From Amyelois transitella (Eukaryota > Arthropoda > Insecta > Lepidoptera > Pyralidae), in assembly GCF_032362555.1 (NCBI RefSeq), contig NC_083513.1, positions 1,302,001 to 1,366,000 on the forward strand: a stretch of DNA of 64,000 nt. Direction: 5' to 3'. A program made the translations under genes and the position numbers. This document shows, piece by piece, positions 11,728-24,507 of this stretch (positions within the stretch are counted from its first letter, which is position 1; the number at the start of each line of letters is the position of its first letter). The notes beneath the pieces were generated by a model. It ran no database searches. It worked only from the letters and a program-made list of their open reading frames with translations, and had not been told where the DNA came from.

Positions 11728-13123
11728 TGCAATTCCGTAATTTACCCATACAATTGTCAAGTGAATTGGATATGTCACACTTACTGGTGGCTTTTAACTC
11801 CTGCAAATGTTCTTGCATTGACTCTTATACCTTAAGACGCAAGTGAGCCACAAGCACGTTCAAACAAACAAACTCTTCAGCTTTATAATATTAGTATAGA
11901 TAAAAAAAACCATAAATCTAGTCAGATTGTTTAATGTTTAAGAATCAAATACATGTTCCATTCAAATTGATTGGCATCTACATTAAGTGAAAGTAAACAT
12001 GCACAAATTTCAAATCACAATTAACGTGAATAGCATTATGTAAAACCTATGTCTCTTAAGTTTCTATCAGCTGTTTCATATAACGTACAAAATATAAGGT
12101 ATATCAAAGTGTAAAGTTGAAAATGGATAACTATTTCTTATATAACTGTAGAGGCAAATGGAGGTAGATCGGTACATTTGTATTTTAACTTGTCAAATAG
12201 AAACACATTTGAAAATTAAACGCCTTTTATATATAATATCTATATTTGTACATTTTATTTAAAGCGGGTAGATAGTATGTAAATGTGATCAAAATTTATT
12301 TCAATAAAATATCGTCATTTCTGTCTTTATTCTACTTATGGAGGCGTGTAATATTGAATTCAAATATATTTCTATTTATTATAAGGTATATAGCGGATCT
12401 CACATATTGACGGATGTAGCAAATTGCTGTTAACACTGCGCTTCGGCAATTTTTATGTTAAAAAAAAAATCTCCAATGATTTTCGATAAAACAAAATTTC
12501 AATTCTGTTTTGACAATACATAGTAGTTGCTAAGTATATTAAGAGCTAACTCGTGTCGATGGAGTTAAAGTGGAGCGTTCTCCATTCATTCATTTCTTTT
12601 GTTTTTTTTATTTGCTGGTATGTTCGTACATCTTCGTTTGCACAGATACTATATATACTTATTTTGTTCTATATTATGGCTTCTACCATAGAATTCGGTG
12701 GTACTGCTTATGTCACGATTTCAAAACTAAGAAACATGAAGTAAAGCTTCTACGACATCCGTCAATACAAGATTCGCCATAATATTACAATATAGGATGT
12801 AATTATATAGAAACCGTAATAGCGATATATTTACAACTAGAAGCTTGTTCCACAAATACAACTCTAAAAGTATAGTTACACGTTTCGTGTCAAAAAAATA
12901 AGCAAAAGCCGACTTTATTCTTTACACCAACAAATTGGGAATTGTATAAAGGATTAATAAAAAAAAAAAGATTATTATATAAATCAAAATTATTTTGTAT
13001 GACCACTTGAAAAAAAATCATATTACAAATAGGTACCAGCTGTCAAAACGACGCAATATATTTATCCGTACTTGTCAATTGTCCAGTGTGAACAATTTTG
13101 TTTTCGATTTCTTTTATATTTAA

Positions 13124-13384
13124 CAAATACATACATACATATCGTCACGTCTATATCCCATGCGGGGTAGACAGAGCCAACAGTCTTGAAGACTAAATGG
13201 CCACGTTCAGCTATTTGGCTTAATGATAGAATTGAGATTCAAATAGTGACAGGTTGCTAGCCCATCGCCTAAAAGAAGAATCCCAAGTTTATGAGCCTAT
13301 ACCTTAGTCGCCTTTTACGACATCCATGGGAAAGAGATGGAGTGGTCCTATTCTGTTTTGTATTGGTGCCGGGAACCACACGGC
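13124..13384 (-). repeat. SINE-A, full length
   Basis: Complete antisense copy from ACATACATACATATCGTCACG to GGGAACCACACGGCA. A short second head sequence (ACCGGGAACCACACGG) follows directly, so the head is partly duplicated. Confidence 0.85.
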
Positions 13385-14676
13385 ACCGGGAACCACACGG
13401 CAACAAAATAAAAATTACAACAAATTAAAAATTAAATTACCGAAACGGCATTCGGGTATGGGATATTTATTTTTTTTAAATATCGAAAATTTTACCATTC
13501 ACATGGCCATCAATATACGAAATATTCGATGTGTTAGGTATGTTATACAAAGTTGGACAAGTAAAACAATTTGGCCGGCACTAAACGTGAGTAAAAGGGA
13601 CGATAACACCATTTTGACAGTTGGTATTAAAACAATGTACGTAATATTACAAAATATAAATGGCGGACATAACGCGCTAATTATTTTCATTAGTTAATAA
13701 TGCATGTGACCTCTTAACTATTGCTTTCTATTATTAATAATGGATGGAAGTATTGTCGTTGGCATTTTACCAGTTATCTTGTAGAGCGATTATTATTAGT
13801 AGAATATATAATGAGATACCATTTAAAAAAACTGTATATAATAATAACATGTGTTAACAGTATATTCCCTACTATATCTAAGTGGCGCATTATTAATAGT
13901 GTAGCAAGATACGGGGCAAGTCGGACAGAATTAAAATAAGGGACGCAATTTCTTCGCCCTAAAAATATCACATAACAAACAATTCAATTTACAGCATCCC
14001 TTTTTAAAAAGCATTTCTTATACGCACAAATAATAAAAATATGCGAGTAATTGATACACAGTTTCACCTTTTCTAATGTTGGTTAAACAGCGCCAATAGC
14101 GCTAAAAAGCATGCGTATTTGAAGAAGTTCAAATAATGCCCTTAATTTGCGAGAAACACTTGAAGAACTATACGATAGAGCGCATATTTTATAAATTTGT
14201 TCTTTTTTACAGTAATAAAAACACTAATCATTTACAACTCAAAGAGGGCTCTTAAGATGGCTTAAAAAACTTAAATAACCCTGGGCACCATTCAATAGCT
14301 ACGCCACTACGTTCGAATGATATAGAGGTACTAAATATGATATTAATCCACATTTCGTATTGGTGTAAAGTATATAGTTGTATATATGTACAAAAAGTTC
14401 ACAATACCAAAATAACATTAACTCGACTTTCGAAATATAAATTCTAAAACCAATTATTATGCATTTTGAAGCTCTAAAAAATTAAACGAAAGAATTCTCG
14501 CACTATGTATTTATGTAACATTGAATGGATACTTCAACATCTATTAATTTTAAATGTAATTTTTAAACTGATGTCACGCTAATTATTTAAATATATTAAA
14601 ACAAAAATTATATTAATACCACATGCTACTAAAATCGTTCTGGTACGCTTGATATTTTTTTAGATTTCAAATGTTA

Positions 14677-14794
14677 TCATGGTGTTTTCCTGTTACATCC
14701 TAAGGGGCTGTGCAGCGTGCCGCCCACTTCGTCGGACTTAGGTCTGACCGACTTCATTCCGCTAGTTGCTAGTCGTCGGCAAGGTTTCAAAACC
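14677..14794 (-). CDS. Possible coding exon of an unrecognised minus-strand gene
   Basis: On the minus strand an acceptor (CCCAG) is followed by 38 codons with coding-like GC third positions and a TGA at 14677-14679. The middle reads SGMKSVRPKSDEVGGTLHSP. It may instead be a start exon beginning at the internal ATG, with a donor GTAACA at 14696. A candidate 5' UTR exon ending with donor GTAAGG at about 16207 lies upstream in a GC-rich patch. I do not recognise the product and found no further exons. The opposite strand is also open here, so this is weak evidence. Confidence 0.25.
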
Positions 14795-17700
14795 CTGGGT
14801 TCTTTACCAAACCTTAATCATGTGACGAGGTGATTGTTGGAAAACAGAATTAACCATTGCAATTCAAGCATTGAACAATACTAATTGTTCAATCAATTTA
14901 CCACGTTTTGTTTTGTGCTGTCGTGTCGTTCAAAAACTATATTTTACCAATTCCTTACTTGACTTTTCACGGTATTATGTCTAAAAAATAGACAGTTTTC
15001 AATACTTCATCTTTCCATTACATCATCATCACACGATAATAATAACATACTTAAAACAAACACATAGTTTTTGCAACAGCAAATAGGTATATGATTTTTT
15101 ATTTTTATTTTATACGTGATATATGTTTTTTTTTTAATTTTTTTACAATATTTAAATTACAATACTACCAAAACAGACGGACATCAGTTTGTAGAAATAG
15201 GTATAAGACAACGTTTAAGGATAATTAACTGGCAGTTTCGGTGGTGACCGAATCCATTTTGAAACATGGCCAAAAATCTACGTCACTAAGGTCCGTTTTA
15301 AAGTAAATACTCCATAATTATGTCTATAACAAGAAACTGAAATCGACGATGGCGGTTGATTATTAAAAAAATAAATAGTTTATAAACTTCACACATCGAC
15401 CTAAATAATTCTAGAAAAAAAATTACCATGAGCTCAATGACCTTATTTAATAAAATCATTATGAGATGTCAATTTTACAAAAAAAAATTAATTCATCGCC
15501 ACTTTCAAACAGAAAAGGTCACCGTATAAAAAATGCGAGTTAATCGATTACATTTATCATAGACAACAAAGGAACGTATAGTGGGTGATGATAGACTTAC
15601 ATTAAACAGATTTATATCGGATCTACACTTCGCGGGTATTGGGGTAGTATTACCAACCTTCTATATCGGATGTCTTACTTATCGAGTCTTTAACGCTTCC
15701 GCTAAAATAGAACCACAATACCCTGTGCTTTATCTATCCTAAACACCTAAAAGCTAGGGACAAATACGGTCGCAAAGGGAACAATCGAGGTTTTTGTTTA
15801 CGATACTATATTATTTTTCTTTTTCTAATTTTGAAATGTACTCGCGGTTTTTGTGTATTCAAAGATGAAAAAGCGATTTTGAATTTTTTATATAGCAATA
15901 ATTTACCTTAAAATTCCTTATTTTTATTATCCAATATCGCAATTTAATTATTTTTCAGTTCGCGGTTGCGTATATTTTACGCGCTAGTGACCGAAATTAA
16001 GCACTCCGCACTTAGCACACCGATAACAAAATCGCTTTTTTAAATTTCAAAACCCTTTCCAAACCTAAATATTTATCGAAAAAACGGCACAATGTGCACC
16101 CTATGCGACGAAATTTTACATCGAAATGGTACAATTCCAATTATGATTATAGAAGTTTTGAATAAGTACTATTTTATTATGAATCCATTATGCTATGTAA
16201 CCTTACTGTCGTAAGCTCGCGCGCTGAAGTGGTTGGCTCCAGCGCGCTTATGAGGCGCATCCGTTGTGTGCGCGACTCCACGCGCCCAGCAACGGACACG
16301 AAGTGGGGCGGCCATTGATCACGCGGTGTATTTTAAATTTCGAACATTCCATCTTTATTTTGATTCGATTTTTAAATTCCAAATTCTTAGTTTGGATAGA
16401 AGACTGTCTTACCACATGGCAAGAATTTGCCATCATTAAGACTCATTCGAGTCAGATAATAATCAGCGAAGGCATTAAACCTATCTATTCATTTATTATG
16501 AGAATATTCTCATGAAAAAGTGCCGCAACAAATTGCCAGATCTCCCCGTTTCGCGCGCAATCAACCGCCGCCACCTAATTTTTAATTTTGATGAAGCACG
16601 GAGTCGCCGACTCTAGCATGCCACCAATATATCGGCCGTGTATTCTTTTTTTATAATTTTGCAAACTGCCCACTACCCTCTGCATGTGACTGAGGCGCCA
16701 ATCTTGCTCATTAATTTAGTCAATCCTGTCAAAGCCTATGATTTTCGATAGCTACACACGTGGTCTATTTAAATTTTGCGTATCTGACTTTATCCGCATT
16801 ATCCCCGACTTATAAGTCAAATTTTAAGTTCAAAGAACTCATAATACCTAACAGTCTTTGGATACGTTTTATCACTAAGACCCCTTACCTCCTTGTAAAT
16901 ACTTCTCTCCAAAATATATTTCGGAGTATTATCTTATATTCATCAAATCTTTTTAACAACATTTATACGCAGCATTCGACTGCTACATTAAGTAACACCT
17001 GTGTCGTATATTTAATGAGGAAATATTCCCAAATTCATTGTTAGCGCATACATATGGAAACTCTGGGAGACTTTTGCATGTCATGCCTAAAGTTTGTATT
17101 ACCAACTGTGAGGGCCGCACCGTATGCGCGGCCGGATCGCGACCGGACGTTCGTCCGTCGGCTGAAGATCGTTTATTTATCATGATAAATAACTCTTTAT
17201 CTTTGTACTCACTCATTACGTTACACTCAAAATTCTTAACTCTAAATATACATAAAATATCACAGCACTATCGATTCACTTACACTAAAACCGAGTCGCT
17301 TTGCGACGCGGTTTTCATTATAATAATAATAAAAAAAAGGAATCGAATTGAAATGCAAGAGCGGGCGGCGGAAAGCGGACAAATTTTTTTTTTTTGTTAT
17401 TTTTCTTTTTTTTCCTTGCAGTAAAAACGACCGACCCCGCCGCCACAGCAAGCTCAAATGAAGATAAATTCAAATGCAAATTATGGAGTGCCGCAAAACA
17501 AATATAGTCGAATATTTACAAAGCTGTTTTTCACCAAATTCTTAGCCTAAAACTTTGGATCGAATCAATCGATTACTGATCTGAAACGAATACAATCGTT
17601 GAGCGATGTGCGGGATTATTCACAAAAGTTGACAAGGCTTATTTCTTATCTTCCCTCTCATTTAGTTAAAAAAAACACATTTTAAACCAAAATCGCATTT

Positions 17701-17948
17701 GTTAAAAAAAGTCAAATAAAATAAACATAAATTGGCTCGTTACACGCGTATAACAATCTTGAAATATTTGTGTCTTCATTCATGTACCAATGTTTTAACT
17801 TATGCGTGTTTTGTAGCATCAAATAAATCATTGATCGATCTATATGACTAAGTGAAATAAGATTAAAATCTAGTACCAAGACATTGAGTTGAACTCTGAG
17901 GAAGAACTTTTTGGCGGGAACCCAAACGTCATGTTGTTTGAGCTGCAA

Positions 17949-18153
17949 TCCTACTACTATTATAAAGGCGAAAGTTTGTATGGATGTATGGATGTTTGTT
18001 ACTCTTTCACGCAAAAACTACTGAACCGATTACCATGAAATTTGGTATATAGGTAGCTGAAGACCCAGAATAACACATAGGCTACTTTTTATCCCAGAGT
18101 TCCCGCGGGATTGATAGGGTTTCCATGCGGACGAAGTCGCGGGCGGCCTCTAG
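17949..18153 (+). mobile_element. Helitron-like element (type D1)
   Basis: 205 bp, starting TCCTACTACTATTATAAAGG after A and ending GCGGGCGGCCTCTAG before T. Further copies: 23286-23502(+), 29661-29890(+), 36047-36242(+) and 50396-50600(-, also 205 bp). It has Helitron-type ends and no coding capacity. Confidence 0.7.
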
Positions 18154-19561
18154 TTTTTTATATTTTTAAATGTGCTTTTTTTACTATTAATCTTTTAAAA
18201 ATGTGAATTATTGATATTTAAGTGTTCATGGACAGGCATGAGTGCTGGAGTTACGACGATTAGTGACTACTTTTGTTATGACCCAAAAAGTCTCAAATGG
18301 CCAAGCAATGAGAGGACTAATTAAAACTCGACACTGGCCAAAATAAGCTTACGAAGGATTTGATTGCCATAACGAAATAAAGAAAAAAAAAATAGTTTAT
18401 TTAAAAAGAGAATAGATGAGGCATATGCCTTGTCAACGTTTGTGGCCAACCCCGGTGGTGGTGACCACATTACGATTCTATAATACAATGAAACTACATA
18501 TTTATAAAATTACATCAACCTGCCAAGAGAACAAATGAAACGATGAAAATGGCACAAGTACACTATTATACATTTTTATGTGTGGAGGAGTGTTAGTTAT
18601 GGCTAAAAATCTTTTTTTTTTTATATAAAAATTTGTACCGACTGTTTTTTGTAAAAAAAATATTAATAAAATAAAAAATAGTCGAAGTATGTACACAAAA
18701 AGTTTTCAAATATTAGTAAAAAAAAGGAACTATCTTTAGAAACCCAATTATGATACGAATTTTGTTGAAATTATGTTCTCGGACACAAAAATGCATTCTA
18801 ACAAGTCAAAACTTTTTTCTTTTTTCGAAAAAAACACTTTTATTTAAATGTTTTTCAGCTAACACTCCGACACACGAAACATTTTCGTTCCTTAGGCGAT
18901 TCACTAAACCGCATCTTAAAAAAAAACTAAAAATGAGGTAGCTTAGTTATGAATAATGATACATTTATCTAATGTTTGGTGGGATATATGTTACAAAATG
19001 TATAAACAACAGTTACATTAAAATAGCTCCTATGGATTACATGAGGTATATAATCGTTTCGGCGTGAGGTAGTTCATATGTATGGAAAACTGCTTCAGAC
19101 AAACGCGAATATCTTTTTTTTTTATTAAAAAAAAGCATGGATGTTGAATCTCGTTTGCCGAAGCCGTTTAGCCACTATAGATATAAAGAATACTATTCAA
19201 CTATCAACGTCTAAAATGGTTCTGTTCTTAACATACACACCGATTTTTAATATACATAAATGCTGGATAGAATTTGTTGTAATGCTTATTGTTTCGAGTA
19301 CCTACTTGACAAAAAAAACGGGATTTTTCGTTACGGTACTGTTATTTAGCAAAATCACGGGAATTATATTTGGATTTATGTTATTTTCGCTGTATTGAAA
19401 TAACAACTAGCTATCCAAAATAAAAGTAAAAATAAAAACTAAATTTGATTTACAACGGGCTAGAAAACTATATAATTGTGAACAAATGTGAAAACGATTA
19501 AAATTTTCTCCATTAAACTGTCTATCCAGCGATAAAACATACATACATATATGTATCGGTG

Positions 19562-22500
19562 TTAAAATATATCTGTGTTCACTGACATCCTACCATCAGA
19601 TTCATACCCGTAGGCCCCTGAAAATACTTTAGCAATTATCGGCTCCCATTTATAGACATTCGAGTCGTTATACTGTTCGTAATTTTCGTATTGGAAGTTA
19701 TAATCGTTTGAATACATGTCCGGTTTTATTGTGAGCAACGGATCTATGTGTGGGAGTATCTGGTCATCCAGGTCTAGGAAACCTGTGGAGTCCTTACCGA
19801 AATCAGGTCCGTACTCCTGTGGTGGCCCGGAGCCTGGTTGAGGAGTTGGTGAGGCGAATGCTGATGCTGTTACGGCTGGAATTGAAATTATTACGTTACA
19901 TTGTGAAGAGATTTATTTAAGATATCACAAAGCGACGTCAACACGACATAATTAAATCTACTAGCGCTTTGAAAGTGTAATTAAAGAAGAAGCGGCGGAA
20001 CAAACTATACTGCAAACGTATCCCATTCCGGATCACGGTTTCCTAGCGATGTTTTCCCTCAATGTAAGAGCATCAATTGGTTCGAAATTGTACCTTCATA
20101 GATTTTGTTAAATTCGTTCAAAGGCTAAAAAGTTTACTTTAACATTTAAGCCAGATTTACATTACGAAATTAGTTGCATGACATTGGTTTTACAAAAAAT
20201 ATGCGCATATTATATAGACCTGACGAAGACTTTGAATTTTTACAAAATTGTGACTACTTCAAATATTACTAAACCGATTTTGATGTCTAACCTCAGAACT
20301 GAAAAAAAAATGTATTTTCGCCTAAGTTGACGTGGATGGACATGAATTTCATTCATAAAGAACTTCATACTCAACGGGGTACCAAAGGTAAGTAAAAAAA
20401 TTATACAAATAAAAATCTTACCAGCCACAAATGAATCAACACTGTCCACGGGCATTAAATCATCAAAATGTGGCACATCTATGGTCTCCTGTTCTATATT
20501 ATTACCTCCGGAACTCTCGATAATATCGACATTAGTTTCCACACTGTTTGTTTCAAATATCTTTGATTCCTGCTCCATAGCCACCGGATCTATCCCATCG
20601 GACTCCACCAAACTATCATCAGACTCTCCCACGAACGAATAAGACTCCATTTCTGAGCTTGTCGAATCAACAAAATCATCTTTAACCAAATTGTTGTTAT
20701 TCAATTTCTGCGTTTGCATTTTCAACGTTTCACCAACGGTACCATAAGCAGTCTTTTCAATTGTAACTTTGCTAGTGTTGTGCATCCTCCGCATGTGTTT
20801 GTGCCAATTGGGTTGGCTGGCAAACGTCTTCGGGCACACGGTACACTGGAACGGCTTCAGGCCCGTGTGAATGTTCAGATGTTGCGTCAACTGTTGCTCT
20901 TTGACGAAGCCCTTGCCACAGAAAGTGCATTTGTGGCTGCGTTCTTGCGAATGAATTTTGATGTGCTGCACGAGACGGTTCCTGGCGTTGAATATCTTAC
21001 CGCAGATTTTACATAGATGTAAAACTGAGGAGAAGTGATGTTGTATGTGTTTCATGACGAGATATTTCTCTGCGTAGCTCCTGTTGCATACTGGACATGT
21101 ATACTGTTTCTTGCGATGCAGCGGTATGTGGCGTTCGCATGCCATCAGCGAGGTGAATTGAAGGCCACAGTGTTGGCAAAGGTTACCAGTTTTGTGGACT
21201 GCTTGGTGGTCTTTCAGGTCTTTTGGAGTGTCGAATCTGTGAATAACAGTTCTTTTTTGTTTATGTAGATTTTATTCATAAGAGGACCTATATTTTTCCA
21301 ATTAGTTGTGTGGTAGAATTGGATACAAGTTATCACTTATTGACATCACATCACTTAAATCTAATTATAACTACTACCTTCCATAGCGCATGTGTAAAAG
21401 AAGCGGAACAAACTACACGCAGCATTTTCATCGGACGTCAATTTACAAATATATATACATACATACATTTACATATAATCACGTCTATATTCCTTGCGGG
21501 GTAGACAGAGCCTACCATCTTGTAAAGACTGATAGGCCACTTTCAGCTATTTGGCTTTAAGATAGGATTGAGATTCATATAATGACAGGTTGCTAGTCCA
21601 TCGCCTAAAAGAAGAATCCCAAGTTTATAAGCCTACCCCTTAGTCGGCTTTTACGACATCCATGGGAAAGATATGGGAGTGGTCCTATTCTTTTTTGGTA
21701 TTGGTGCCGGGAACCACACGGCGGCACAATACAAAAAAGATTTACAAATATAGATATCTCTTAAATCTACATCGTGGACCAATGCACATTGTCTACATTA
21801 AACGTTCGTTAGTGATATATAAAGCGGAAGGTACTGACGTGGCGTGGCGCGCCGCCGTGTGCAGCACCAGCAGCGACAGCCGCGGGAACGACTTGTCGCA
21901 CTCGTCGCACCTGAAATACATTTACTTGTCATTAAATCTATACTGACATTATAGAGCTGAAGAGTTTGTTTGTTCGTTTGAACGCGCTAATCTCAGGAAC
22001 TACTGGTTGGAATTGAAATATTCTTTTTGCGTTGAATAGACCATTTATCGTGGAAGGATTTAGGATAGCATCACGCTGCAACTATAAGGAGCAAAGAAAT
22101 AATGGAAAATGTGAAAAAAACGGGGAAGATTATTCATCCTTGAATGCTTCAATGATGCCCAAAATAACTATTCTAATTAATTAACTTGGTTTATAAAAAG
22201 TCGATTGGGAACAAAATTCCCAGTAGTTCTACTAGTAAGACAACTGAGCAGGACTATTGGTATGGAGAGAATTGATATTCGGTCGAAACGACAGGAATAT
22301 TGGACTAGTGATATGAAGAAATTGATACCCAGTTGAAATGTCAAGATAAAACAGTGTGTTTAAATTAATTCCCGTTTGCATACATTAATAATCTTGCAAC
22401 ACAAAAGTTTCAAAGTATAAATTTATATAAAGTGGCAAATATGTATAGTGTATATCTGCAACATACTCTCAATTCTGAATATCCCTATGAAGCTACCATC

Positions 22501-24507
22501 ATCAGCCTTTTTTGTAGACTATGTAAAAATAAATTATATTATTTATTTTTTTTGACTACAGTTTTTTGCAGATTGAGAAATGTTCAATAATCTTTAGTTC
22601 TGTGGGGAAATTAACATTGAAACTCAAAGTTATACATGTTTTTGTAAAATTAATCTCAGTTATTGCCTCATATAGTATTCCATGATTACTCCTACTAAAT
22701 ATATTACAATAACTTTTATGAATTATTTTCTTTTTTCCCCATCTTATTATGCATGTTAAAAAAGAAATACTTACTCGAATCTGCCTTTGGAGTAATGATA
22801 GTAGCAGTGGTTCCCAAAAGTGTTATATTTATCATACTGTTTGCCACAAATATTGCAGGAGTATATGATATTCTTGTTATGTTGCTCAATGAAATGCAGA
22901 TCGAATTCCGAACGCGTCTTACAAGTTATACCGCAGTAACAGCAGAGAATTCCAATCAAATCTATGGAACTTTCCTCTAGAATTTCGACTTCTGATTCCG
23001 GAATGATATCTTCGGGCACTCCGAAATGTTTGACTAAATGTTCAACAGTTAAGCTTTTGTCTGGGATTGTTTCGTTGCAAATTGGACATGAGTATGTCAC
23101 TGTGCTGTGTTCGTCAACGTGTTGTTCGCAGTCATCAACCGTTTGTATGGACTGCTTGCAAATCTGACAGTCATACGGTGGGCTGTCACTTTTGTGCGTC
23201 ACCTGGTGCATTTGCCATTCTTTCTTGTTTGGGAATCTAGAATCGAAAGAAAGACAATTTATAGAAGAACATTGTGGCAGTAAATATCCTATAAATAATA
23301 TAAATGCGAAAGTTTGTGAGTATGTCAAGATTTCAGTATGGATGTTTGTTACTCTTTCACACAAAAACTACTGAACCGATTATGATGAAATTTGGTATGT
23401 AGGTAGCTGAAGAGCCAGAATAACATATGTATAGGCTACTTTTTATCCCCAAGTTCCCGCGGGATTAGATTCCATGCGAATGGAGTCGCGGGTGGCCTCT
23501 AATATATAAATAAATATGTATATACATTTTTATTTAGTTTCAATTCAAACAACTTACTGTTGTTTACATGTTGCACAAACAAACTTGTGCATTGTATCCA
23601 TATGCTGCTGTAGAATGCTGTGTTTTGAAAATGTTTTGAAACAGTCTTTGCATCTGTGGAACATTGAAATACACAGGTTATATACACATACATATGTATA
23701 ATAATGTCTATACCCCTTGCGGGATTTGGAAAGCCAACAGTTTTGGAAAGACATGCCATGTTCAGCTTTTTGGCTTGATGATTGAACTGAGATCCAAATA
23801 CAGGAAGAATCTCAAATTTATAACCATATCCCTTAATGGCCTTTTACAACATCCTTAGAAAAGAGGAGTGGTTCTATTCTTTTTTTTAAATTGATGCCAG
23901 GAACCAGACAGCATGGGAACTAACTTGTAATAATAATAATAATATGGTGAACTTGTAAGTGAATAAGTTCCTTATAAATAGGTGCAATAAGAGTATAATT
24001 AGAAAATTTTCATTAATGCTCAACTTTATCAATGAATTGTAGTGATAGCATACTATCACGCTGACCTTTGACATGCCTTATGCGGAACTACATTACTTTA
24101 TTTATAAACAACAGAATAAAAATTTAAACTGCATCTATCTATATATACCTAATCTATAGAAAAGTTTTCCCAAAGGTCTTATGTCAGTCTTATGTATAAG
24201 AAAATTATTCCAGTAAAAGGAAAATTACTTACTTGAATTTATCTTTCACAACATGTATCAAATAGCAATGGTTACGGAAAGCTGGGTAGGCATTCATTTC
24301 TTTGTGGCATACTACACAAGTATACACAATGTTAGGGCTCCCCGTATTGTGATTCAGATAGTGAGTGTCAAATTCTTTCTTGTTTCCAAATGTATTAAGG
24401 CAGAGGTGGCACTTGATGCCGCCGATCAAGTCGATTGTAGTTAGTTTAGCGGTTGCTATTAGCATTTTGGGCTCGGTGCCGAAAATTGGCGGCGCGGGAG
24501 AAGCCAT
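19562..24507 (-). CDS. C2H2 zinc-finger protein, 14 fingers
   Basis: Six coding exons on the minus strand: 24507-24233, 23653-23558, 23236-22775, 21910-21839, 21236-20422 and 19875-19562, giving 677 residues in consistent phase. The start is the ATG in GTCGCCATGG at 24507; a longer reading would need a TTG start. I count 14 C2H2 fingers: two in exon 1, two in or across exon 2, four in exon 3, one across exon 4, five in exon 5. The linkers are irregular rather than TGEKP until the last four fingers. Fingers 10-14 form a compact array likely to bind DNA. The tail is acidic and Ser-rich, then Asp/Tyr-rich, as in activation domains. There is no ZAD or BTB domain at the N-terminus. Probably a nuclear transcription factor; target unknown. 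Exon 4 is unusually GC-rich. The exon 4/5 junction needs a GTCAGT donor to keep phase, so it is the weakest junction. Confidence 0.82.
21462..21726 (-). repeat. SINE-A, full length
   Basis: Complete copy in intron 4 of the zinc-finger gene. The stem has its loop changed (AGACTG after a TGTAA loop) while the paired bases are kept. Confidence 0.85.
21942..22176 (+). mobile_element. Helitron-like element (type D2)
   Basis: Diverged copy in intron 3 of the zinc-finger gene; the TATAGAGCTGAAGAGTTTG start and ATGCCCAAAATAACTATTC block are clear, but the CTAG end is lost. Confidence 0.6.
23286..23502 (+). mobile_element. Helitron-like element (type D1), diverged
   Basis: Lies just outside the acceptor of exon 3 of the zinc-finger gene. 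It has ACTACTGAACCGATTATGAT and GGCTACTTTTTATCC blocks, with an eroded CTAG end. Confidence 0.65.
23687..23914 (-). repeat. SINE-A, diverged
   Basis: Older copy with many substitutions in intron 1 of the zinc-finger gene, recognisable by CCCTTGCGGG and the complement of the head near 23895-23914. Confidence 0.65.

Larger units (their letters stand above)
11728..19561. other. Repeat-poor, AT-rich region without a confident gene
   Basis: Nearly 8 kb with only one SINE-A (13124-13384, antisense), one Helitron D1 (17949-18153) and one Helitron fragment (11845-11905). GC-rich patches lie at about 16200-16330, 17110-17165 and 17285-17460. The right part should include the 3' UTR of the zinc-finger gene (minus strand); TTTATT, the complement of AATAAA, occurs near 18403 and 18839. 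A possible minus-strand exon is listed separately. Confidence 0.5.

Noticed and set aside
12553-12782. Overlapping hydrophobic frames near 12.6 kb
   Set aside because: Low-complexity, T-rich sequence; no splice support and no similarity that I recognise.
13326-13697. 123-codon frame starting [10 protein letters not shown]
   Set aside because: The first part is a translation of an antisense SINE-A; the rest is AT-rich noise. Similar peptides at 21662 and 63154 are the same SINE.
14701-14830. Plus-strand coding exon over the candidate minus-strand exon
   Set aside because: The plus strand is open but lacks a good donor and its codons look less biased; I kept the minus-strand reading as a weak candidate only.
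20714-21268. Plus-strand frames over the zinc-finger exon
   Set aside because: Antisense shadows; the minus strand has unmistakable C2H2 motifs.
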